From Isoetes taiwanensis (lineage: Eukaryota > Streptophyta > Lycopodiopsida > Isoetales > Isoetaceae), in the NCBI GenBank assembly GCA_021234155.1, contig JAJEKV010000005.1, positions 16,850,089 through 16,914,088 on the forward strand: DNA of 64,000 bases, in the 5' to 3' direction. The position numbers and the translations under genes were made by a program. The notes below the pieces were generated by a model. That model saw only the letters and a list, made by a program, of their open reading frames with translations. It ran no database searches and was not told the origin of the DNA. The first letter of the stretch is position 1, and every line of letters begins with the position of its first letter. Shown here in pieces: positions 56,571 through 64,000 of this stretch.

Positions 56571-58365
56571 AGGAGCTCAATCCCATCGATCCGAGCCATC
56601 GGATCGCCATTCTGGGAAGGGACGAGCGCCTATATTAGGCCATTTTCATTTTGGCTCGGTTATCGGCGTCTTCTCCGGCGACTCTTCTTCTCCTCTGGTG
56701 GCTTCCCTCTTCCATACCCTTTTTGCTTCCGTTTGCTTACCTTGCACGATCCTTTCTAGCTTCTTCTCCAAGTAGATCATGCCCTTTGTCTCTTTTTAGT
56801 TTTGGCTTTCCTCTATATGCTACATGCGACTTGCGTGGATGCATGGATTTTCCTATGCTCCATGCTACTTGTGCAGATCTTGGTATGAGCTTGTCCATCT
56901 AGCGGGCCTCTCGGGTATGAGCTTGTCCATTTAAGCGAGCCTCTGCTTGTTGATTGGCTTACCGGACTTAGCGTTTCATTTCACCCCTACTCCACTTGTT
57001 TCTAAGGATGGTTGTTTTCAAATTTTAGAATTTTGGATCGGACCCTTGTTTCTTGTTTTGTTATTTTACGTTTCTTTTTTCTCTGAGCAGTTGCGGATTG
57101 GGCCATGTTGATTCGGGGATTTTTCATATCGGACCATGCCTTGGAGCTTCGATTCTTCGGATGTCATTTGGGCGACTTCAAGTCCTGAGTGGAGATGGCC
57201 ACTTTCGACGCAAGCAAGACTATGGTGGCGGTCTTTTCTGTCTTTTCATTCCCCTTTATCTGCAGTCGGCCGGCGGCTATCGTGGCGAGCATGCGGGAGA
57301 TGGCGATGGTAGAGCACACCTATGGCGGTTTTTCTTTTCCCTTCCCTTTTCGATTGCTTTTCTTCCCTTGTTAGGAGGCTGCGGCGCCACGCATTAACGC
57401 GCATATGGTTTTGCTCTTACCTTTTCTCCTGTGGATTTGGCGACTAATAACATGCGGCTCGGCTCCATTCGTTCGAGGCCATGGTTTTGCTCTCCGGTGT
57501 GCACTTTTCGATCTCGGGCGGGATACGCTGCCAGCTCGGTCGGGCAAAGGTAAGACCGGGGAACTTGCGGGGAAAGCATCTCATTGCGTTCGATGTCGAG
57601 GCTATCGGTGGTGCATGTCGAAGATCCAAACAACCACGGGCAACTTACCGGAAGCGGGTGCAACCAATTCGGGAGCTTCTCCTTCCCATGGCCAGTCTGC
57701 TCCTTCTCACAGCGAATCTGCTCCATCAAATTTGCTTCATCCTCGGTGACTCTGCCCGATATATCTGCTCTGTTTGAATATTTTCAAGGGCAATATAATG
57801 CATGGTGTTGTAGCTTTGGACCACAATAAGTATCTGTATGTTTCTCTTTTTTGGTTCCCACGAAGATTTGAAATTTGTTTTGTTAACTTCTTTTTCGTTT
57901 GTATGTTCCAATGTGGAACTTGTTTTAAATTAACTCTGGGTTCTTCCATGTCTCTTAGCCTTTTATGTTTCCTTAGCTCACAATTTTTTATATTGTTCAA
58001 AAATCGTTTTATGTTTTAGTTAGTTTGCCTACATAATTATTTTCAACTATTGTTCATGGGGATTGGGTTTGGTATTTGCATTTAATTATGGGTTTGGCAT
58101 CTTATTCTTCTCATTTATGCTTACTGGGACTTTTGACTCTACGATATGCATGATCATTTGCCTATATTCATTGGATCATCTCATTTATCTGGTGTTTGTT
58201 CCTCTTTTCAACATATTTTCTCCATCGGTTACTATTTGTCTTATGCTCCCTATTTTACTTATCATGGTCTTTTCATAGCCTTTGATTTTTTATAATGGTT
58301 ACATAGGTTATCTTATGCCCCCTTCCCGTGGACGTAAAAATTCTTATCTTATCTTATCTTACCTT
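56571..58365 (+). other. Pyrimidine-rich segment ending in a (ttatc)n tail, probably a retroelement remnant
   Basis: The plus strand is T/C-rich with 5'-UTR-like GC blocks near 57280-57400 and 57530-57600. It ends in ctta(tctta)n at 58340-58362, a microsatellite tail of the kind left by some LINEs or SINEs. Open frames such as MARLSASSPATLLLLWW (56651) look like a signal peptide only because of composition. The style matches the minus strand of E2 and the window end (63700-64000). Confidence 0.35.
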
Positions 58366-58379
58366 TACAAAGTGCAAGG

Positions 58380-60125
58380 AACACAAGCGGCTCATGAAGT
58401 CCGCGGAACCACTTTTCGCCCACATGCGGTCCGGGACGATTACGCATCTTCCTTAAAGCTAAAAAGCCGGGTACATTGCAGCACATCAAGCGGAATGTTT
58501 TACCTCACGGGCGTCATCCGGGACCTTACGGCGAAGGTTCTTAGAAAGCGATCACATTGGGGAATATCACTCCGGCGGTGGAACAATACTTTACAATTTA
58601 TCGACCCTCAAAGGTGCACATCTCGCGGCGTACCCTTGCAAAGAAGGCCCATTCTTTGGAAATCCGCGGTTGAGGACGTGGAACAAGGCTTACGGCGTCT
58701 TGCCAATGGGAAAGCCCCATGCTTGGATGGTATGCGCGGCGAAATTGCTTAAGTAAGGCGGTAGTCCATAATACCCGTCTTGGCGTAGCCTTGTTCAACA
58801 AGGCATTACAGAAGGTTTCCATTTGCGGTGGACCAATAGCGCGAGTTGTTCCCATATATAAGGCAGGTGACCCACCTTTGCCCAGCCAATTATCGAACAA
58901 TCATGGTCGGATTCGGTGTTTGCAAAATTTCTTTGGGATTCTCGGCGGCCGGTTGGCCGGCTGGGCAGGAGGCGGCAGTGCGGGCCCTCACCGGCAGGGA
59001 TTGACCCGGCACTAAACCAGCGACCACATCTTCCGTTCGCGAACTTCGATTGAAACCCGGCCGGGAACAGCCCGTCGGGATCTATATTGTTGCTTTGTGG
59101 ATTTTGCGAAGGCGTTTGACAAGCTTGTGCCTCGGGGAAAAACTATGGGCAAAGGCTACCCATTTGGGGGTTCTGTAGATTTCTGCGAAATGCGATTAAT
59201 GCGAGGCTATACAAAATGCTTTCCGAGGTGATTCTTTGCCAGACAAACCAACCATTTGATAGCGATGTCGGGGGTTCATCGGGGATGCCCTCTCTCCCCA
59301 ACATTGTTTGGGCTTTATATTGATCAATTGGAAGGCTGCTTAGCGATAATGGGGGCGATGGAGCTCACCTTCTCTATCGGATCATCGGGCCGTTTGTATA
59401 TCCACGATGATGTGGACCTCTAGATTACACACCGGCCGGACATGCAGCGACATCTCGATGCCACTGGACACGATACATGGCGGCCCGATATCGCGTCGTC
59501 AGCACGGACAAGACTAAGGTGGTTTTCATATCATCTTCCGTCGACCAAAGGGTTCCCTCCTTGATTCACAGAGGCCAAAATGTGGAAGTTGCATCCACAT
59601 ACAAATATTTGGGAGTGGGTTTCCTTCTACTATGCACTGGGACACATCCATGCGACTCTACAGTGATGGCGAAAGGAAGGCACTATATGCAATGCAAAAC
59701 AATAGTCATAGGCGGAGTTGTATGATTGGGCCCCATCGGTCATGCACGTTCAAGGTCTTAGTGGAACTTTGTCCTTTTATCTGGGGATGGAAATATGGGG
59801 CCAAGTAGTATCACTTGCTACTTGGAATGACTTGGAAGCGAGTCGAGAAAGCCTTCTTAGACGAGCACTAGGGGTGAAGTCCACAGTCCCATATCAAATT
59901 CTCTGCGGGGAGACATGATTCTTGCCTCTTGAGGAGGCGGCCCTTGTCGCCACATTGTCTATTTTAGGAAGGTGGTCAATATGGGCGATGCTCGTCTTCT
60001 AAACTAGCTTATATCATGGCAATGGAGCAATGGCCCTCAAGGCCTCTTTGGAGGAAAAAGGGAGCTCAATGGTTGGCTAGATGGAATGTCGGGGAACCTG
60101 AGGTGCATACATGTGCAAGCAGAGC
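58380..60125 (+). pseudogene. LINE 2 reverse transcriptase region, frameshifted
   Basis: In order the text reads RRLANGKAPCLDGM (pre-RT block, 58690 on), ALFNKALQKV..GGPIARVVPIYKAGDPP (58780-58880), YCCFVDFAKAFDKLVPRG (59085-59135), a GCPLSP-like block and LYIDQLEG (59285-59335), a degenerate YADD region near 59400, TKVVFISSS..VEVASTYKYLGVGF (59510-59620) and LLRRALGVKSTVPYQIL (59850-59900). These are successive RT fingers, palm and thumb motifs. At least eight frame changes are needed. Several adjacent breaks are at CTG/CAG-type sites. Confidence 0.75.
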
Positions 60126-60129
60126 TGAT

Positions 60130-60852
60130 TGATACAATTCATGTATATTTGGGAAGTTGTAGGAACATAGAATCATAGAACGTAATGAAATAATAGAACA
60201 GGACTAAAGAAACTTTATTCATGCACAATTGATATGGCGGCACCATTAACCACCAGCCCGGATCCCTTTGGGTTATTGGCAAAAACACAAGTACTATATA
60301 GGTAAATACAAAGCCCGCTGGCCGGCTTCAGGACTAATCTAGCTACTCCAAGTAGCCACACACATCATAAAACAATTGCGGATATGTGAAGTCGCTATGG
60401 CGGTGTCTGTGACCTTGTCACCTTTTCGGCCATTACTCTCTCCTCCGGATGAACTACAGAATGTGCCGCCCCAATTCGGAAAGTAGACTCCCGAGACGGT
60501 TCCAAAGAGGTAAATCGCTTCAATCAGAGCTCTGGTTGCGGAGATATGTCAATTGAAGTTTCAGTTCTATTTATAGATCTCCTGCGACTTTAACCTTTTT
60601 AGCGGCGGTTTGCCTTTTTCCCAAAATATCTCCTTGCCTTATTATCTATGATCTTTTTTCTCAACCAATAACCATCCCCAATGATAGTGCCTCGACCCGT
60701 CCATAAATATCAATGGTTCTTCACATCCAAATGCTATGTTATCCTATGCCTTTATATTACTAGGTGACCTTAGGAATAACATTTACATAGTATTTACCAT
60801 AAAACCAATAACCCATTAAGCCATGGACCACTCCCGTGCTTGCTCCATATCA
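60130..60852 (-). repeat. 3' LTR of the nested element
   Basis: It reads TGATACAATTCATG...CTCCATATCA on the plus strand, with TG..CA ends. It matches 62292-63020. Differences cluster at CTG/CAG words (for example gctggccggcttcagg here against gctggcttctggcttccc there). Confidence 0.85.
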
Positions 60853-62277
60853 ATCCATCCCTTCTCAAGATAGATCGTCCGCGATCATCCAGAATTACCT
60901 CAATTCCATCCATCCCCTCTTAAGATGGAATACCCACGATCATTCAAGATCGCTCCATTTCAATCCATCTCTCCTCAAGATGGATCTTCCATGTCATCAC
61001 CGGTCGAAAGTTTTATAATCCTGCAAAACTCCGAAGCTTGATTATGGATATCCAGCGTACTTCCGCGATCACGATATATCCTTTAATACCTCCATGAGTG
61101 CGTTATTATCTTCGTTACCTCTACGGTACTACTTGATTATATAAGCCACCCACGATCTGATGTATCTCAAGATCTGAGATGCAACTTTTGTCAAGCCAAT
61201 TGTGTTGCAATCACAATTACTAGTCTTCAAAAAGTATACATCTTATGCACTCTTGTTCAAGCCAATTGTCTTTGGAGACACAATTACTAGTCTACCAAGA
61301 GACATTCCCTATCTAGTATACCATGTTCAAGCCTACTATGTTGCAATCATAGTGCTAGTCTACCATGGGTATACACAACAAAAGTATCTATTCTTTTATT
61401 CCAAATAAAGAAATTCAACTTAGGAACTTTACCCATAAGCTGTCCCATAGGAAACAATTTGAGATTCCGCATCCAAATTTTGCATCCATATCCTTAACAG
61501 CTTATGCGTAAAGTGTCCTCCCCAATACTTAACACTAAGCAAACACACGCAAATAAGGTCAAGTGTTAATATAGATGACTTCCCAAGTCAAATATTTATA
61601 TAGATGACCCCCTGACCAATGAGGTCTCTCCGGATCACCCGCGATCGACTCATGGATCATAAGCAGATGCTTTTCGCGGTTCTCCATACTCATGCTTAAA
61701 GATTGGAATTTTACCGCGGGCTCATATGACCAAGATGAACTTCTAGAGATGGCAAGAGGTTATGGCGAGTAGTTTGGCTATAATGACAAAGCGAGAACTC
61801 AATGTTTTCTGCGGCGGTGATTTACTTGTCTCCATGACAAGCTATTTGTCTCCATGACAACTTGTCTCCGATAAACTACTTGTCTTCATGACAAGCTTTT
61901 CCATAACGACCTGGCGATCACCCTTATTATTCCATAATCCCCAAAGGATCATAGAAGTTTCCCCAATAATCCGAACTTCGTTCACAACAAATTAGGTCCA
62001 TATACTTCGAACACTCTCCACGAAAGCGAGTTTTCTCTTCCTCTTGCTCTTGATGTTCTAGCTTCTCTTGCAGCAATAGTCACCAAGTCCCTCCGGTTCC
62101 ATTAAGCGCTCTAATATTATATGATTTCCCTTCATGCATAAAAGCTTTTACTCCATTGGGCTAATCCAAATATCTTCTTGTGAACCTCAAAATGATAATC
62201 TCCTCTCCCGCAGTTAGAGAGTCCAAATTCCCTTGGTGATCCCATTGCCCATGGTTCCCAAAGAATCTCAAACCTCC
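60853..62277. repeat. Repeat-filled interior of the nested element
   Basis: There are three tandem arrays. 'caatccatccctctcaagat' plus ggatc...gatcatcc-type units (about 50 bp) occur three times at 60851-61010. Units of about 70 bp with 'caagccaattgtgttgcaat' and cacaattactagtct occur three times at 61190-61370. 'tgtctccatgacaagct' units occur four times at 61825-61905. No coding frame or known RNA is present. Confidence 0.75.
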
Positions 62278-62291
62278 GCTCAGATACCACT

Positions 62292-63020
62292 TGATACAAT
62301 TCATGTATATTTGGGAAGTTGGCAGGAACATAGAATCATAGAACCGTAATGAAATAATAGAACAACAGGACTAAAGAAACTTTATTCATGCACAATTGAT
62401 ATGGCGGCACCATTAACCACCAGCCCCGGATCCGCGGGTTATTGGCAAAACTCAAATACTATAGGTAAATACAAAGCGCTGGCTTCTGGCTTCCCGACTA
62501 ATCCTAGCTACTCCAAGTAGCCACATCATAAAACAATTGCGGATATGTGAAGTCGCTATATGCGTGTCTGTGACCCCTTGTCACCTTTTCGGCCATTACT
62601 CTCTCTCCCGGATGAACTACAGAATGTGCCACCCCAATTCGGAAACTAGACTCCGAGACGGTTCCAAAAGAGGTAAAGATCGCTTCAATCAGAGCTCTGG
62701 TTGCGGAGATATGTCAATTGAAGTTTCAGGTTTCTATTTATAGATCTCTCGCGACTTTAACCTTTTTTTTTAGCGGTATTTGCCTTTTTCCCAAAATATC
62801 TCCTTGCCTTATTATCTATGATCTTTTTCTCAACCAATAACCATCCCCAATGATAGTGCCTCGACCCGTCCATAAATATCAATGGTTCTTCACATCCAAA
62901 TGCTATGTTATCCTATGCCTTTATATTTACTAGGTGACCTTAGGAATAACATTTACATAGTATTTACCATAAAACCAATAACCCATTAAGCCATGGACCA
63001 CTCCCGTGCTTGCTCCATAT
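62292..63020 (-). repeat. 5' LTR of the nested element
   Basis: This 729-bp copy lies next to the primer site at 62278-62289. It contains 'cttttttttttagcgg' where the left copy has 'ctttttagcggcgg', and otherwise differs mostly at CTG/CAG words. Confidence 0.85.
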
Positions 63021-63530
63021 CCGGTCGCCATAGTTTGAGGCAATATCTTGGCGATTCTTCCTCAACAAGCTTTGGGATGCCAATGCCCTTGAGCAGTCAA
63101 AGGCGACACACTACCGGTATACATAAATCCCACATTGGAGCGAGGCGCAAAATGCTACTGCGTACCCACTTGCCCATGAAAAGCTGGGACTCATTGCCTC
63201 CGACCGCGCGAGGGGGCACATCATCTTTGAATTGAGGCGAGCCCGGATGGATTGGTGAGCCCGCGCCGGGGCCAGCTCTCCATCAATCTTTGCCAAATGG
63301 GGTCATTGAGGATGAATCCCATACCCTTGAAAGTTGCCCGGCATATGATCAAATTCGGACCGCGATATCTTTGAGTTGGTGGGGCACGGCCAGCCGTTAC
63401 ATGTGACATTGAGCACGCGGCATCGGAAATGCGGGTCTTTGGGATCATATCTTCGAGGTTATGGACATGCGAGATCGGCTATGTCCTCGGGCTTCACTTG
63501 ACATGTATATAAACATTGATGTATACTTAT
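63021..63530 (+). pseudogene. LINE 2 C-terminal zinc-type region
   Basis: Plus-strand text resumes the LINE after the nested element: ESHTLESCPAYDQIRTAIS (about 63315-63375) is the usual 'E....H.l..CPAYD.IR' zf-RVT-like motif near the LINE C-terminus. Frame changes are frequent. A short 3' UTR follows, with 'gataaaaaaaatcattctcgttctcattctc' type tail. Confidence 0.6.
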
Positions 63531-63712
63531 GCGGTTTGGCCGGCATTCTTATTACTGCCGCGGTTTTCCCTCGAAAACCCGCCCGGCTGGGGTTTTAACG
63601 GGGCGATGATAATAAGTTCTTTGCGGCTCATAGGAATGGGTCCCATAGGCGATTGGCCTCGATTGGGCCGATAAAAAAAATCATTCTCGTTCTCATTCTC
63701 ATTCTCATTTAC

Positions 63713-64000
63713 ATATATACCCTCGGGGAATTCTGAGTCACATTTACATTATATTTTCTATCATTTGGGTGTCCCTTTTCTTTTTTTTTCCTATGCGGGG
63801 TTCTCGATTGTTTATGTTTTTCTCATGTCTTATTCATAATTGCATTAGAATATAGAGGCATCTAGGGGCTTTTGTTTTTTAGGGGTGGTTTTCCCTCCCA
63901 TTTATCTCTTTTAAGTATGTTATCTTTTAGAGTTGATGGACATCTAGTTTTTATATATGTGACATTATCCTTTGAATTTGAGGCTTTTTCATGGTTTGTT
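63713..64000. other. Window-end flank, T-rich non-coding
   Basis: T-rich plus strand with no gene. Its composition resembles 57000-58300, suggesting that LINE 2 inserted into a repeat of that type. Confidence 0.35.

Larger units (their letters stand above)
60130..63020 (-). mobile_element. Non-autonomous LTR retrotransposon nested in LINE 2
   Basis: The LTRs at 60130-60852 and 62292-63020 are about 95% identical. An initiator-Met-type primer site (TGGTATCTGAGC, minus strand 62289-62278) lies two bases inside the right LTR, and a purine tract (complement of 60853-60866) lies inside the left LTR. The orientation is therefore minus. The 1.43-kb interior has no gag or pol and consists largely of tandem repeats. 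At 2.9 kb it is longer than most TRIMs and shorter than LARDs. Flanking LINE text is continuous across it. The right LTR end (CATATCC instead of CATATCA) and the target duplication are obscured by CTG-site discrepancies. Confidence 0.85.
58366..63700 (+). mobile_element. LINE 2, split by a nested LTR element
   Basis: This is a plus-strand non-LTR element whose coding text runs from about 58380 to 60125 and resumes at 63021 to about 63530. It ends at an A-run and (ttctca)n microsatellite near 63670-63712. The compact RT style (…GLYIDQLE-type palm, YKYLGV) differs from LINE 1. No target duplication was resolved, and the 5' limit next to the (ttatc)n tail is approximate. All frames are heavily broken. 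Confidence 0.75.

Noticed and set aside
56651-56902. Small secreted protein (hydrophobic N-terminus, MARLSASSPATLLLLWW)
   Set aside because: Pyrimidine-rich DNA gives such frames by chance, neighbouring frames are similar, and there is no homologue or gene structure.

Overview
The window looks like nuclear DNA of a land plant with a large, repeat-dominated genome. The evidence is Ty1/copia retrotransposons with initiator-Met tRNA primer sites, an L1-type LINE with a plant-like RT and C-terminal zinc motif, tRNA-derived SINEs, a Tourist/PIF-Harbinger-type MITE, and spliceosomal introns with GT..AG borders. A second LINE, with a 'compact' RT close to types I associate with algae and seed-free plants, makes a fern or lycophyte a reasonable guess. 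The species cannot be read from the sequence. No prokaryotic gene organisation, rRNA or CRISPR array is present.

Layout. 1-5378 and about 9064-15150 hold two copies of the same minus-strand copia element. Both carry the same 1.4-kb LTR-like segment nested between integrase and reverse transcriptase. Between them (5379-9060) is gene-poor DNA with a local tandem duplication. From 15.2 to 30.1 kb lies a minus-strand host gene (or gene relic) with repeated exons and a Myb/SANT-like exon. It is split by a complete copia element (16778-29155, 5-bp target duplication, two 571-572 bp LTRs). That copia is itself hit twice: a tRNA-derived SINE sits in its RNase H region, and its gag zinc knuckle holds a head-to-tail pair of elements (21064-22213 and 22217-27767). 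These two share a short 5' end, a 161-bp 3' end, asymmetric inverted repeats and a 12-bp terminal hairpin, a Helentron/Helitron2-like architecture.

30.1-34.9 kb contains an orphan copia integrase fragment, a foldback MITE and a 220-bp direct repeat. 34898-41041 is a complete but frameshifted L1-type LINE with an A18 tail and a 15-bp target duplication. 41.94-43.06 kb is a small five-exon plus-strand host gene of unknown function with one in-frame TAG. 43.4-52.2 kb is dense in MITE-like inverted repeats, including a 178-bp near-identical inverted pair 3.1 kb apart, and a tandem tRNA-derived repeat. 52.2-56.6 kb is mostly non-coding, with a weak exon candidate and a heat-shock-element-rich TATA promoter. 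58.4-63.7 kb is a second LINE, interrupted at 60130-63020 by a non-autonomous LTR retrotransposon with about 725-bp LTRs and no protein-coding capacity.

Reading quality. Copies of the same repeat differ from each other mainly at CAG/CTG sites, in four independent comparisons. This points to a systematic effect (long-read miscalling at methylated CHG sites, or methylation-linked mutation). Many frameshifts reported here may therefore not be biological, and LTR divergence should not be used for dating without correcting for it.
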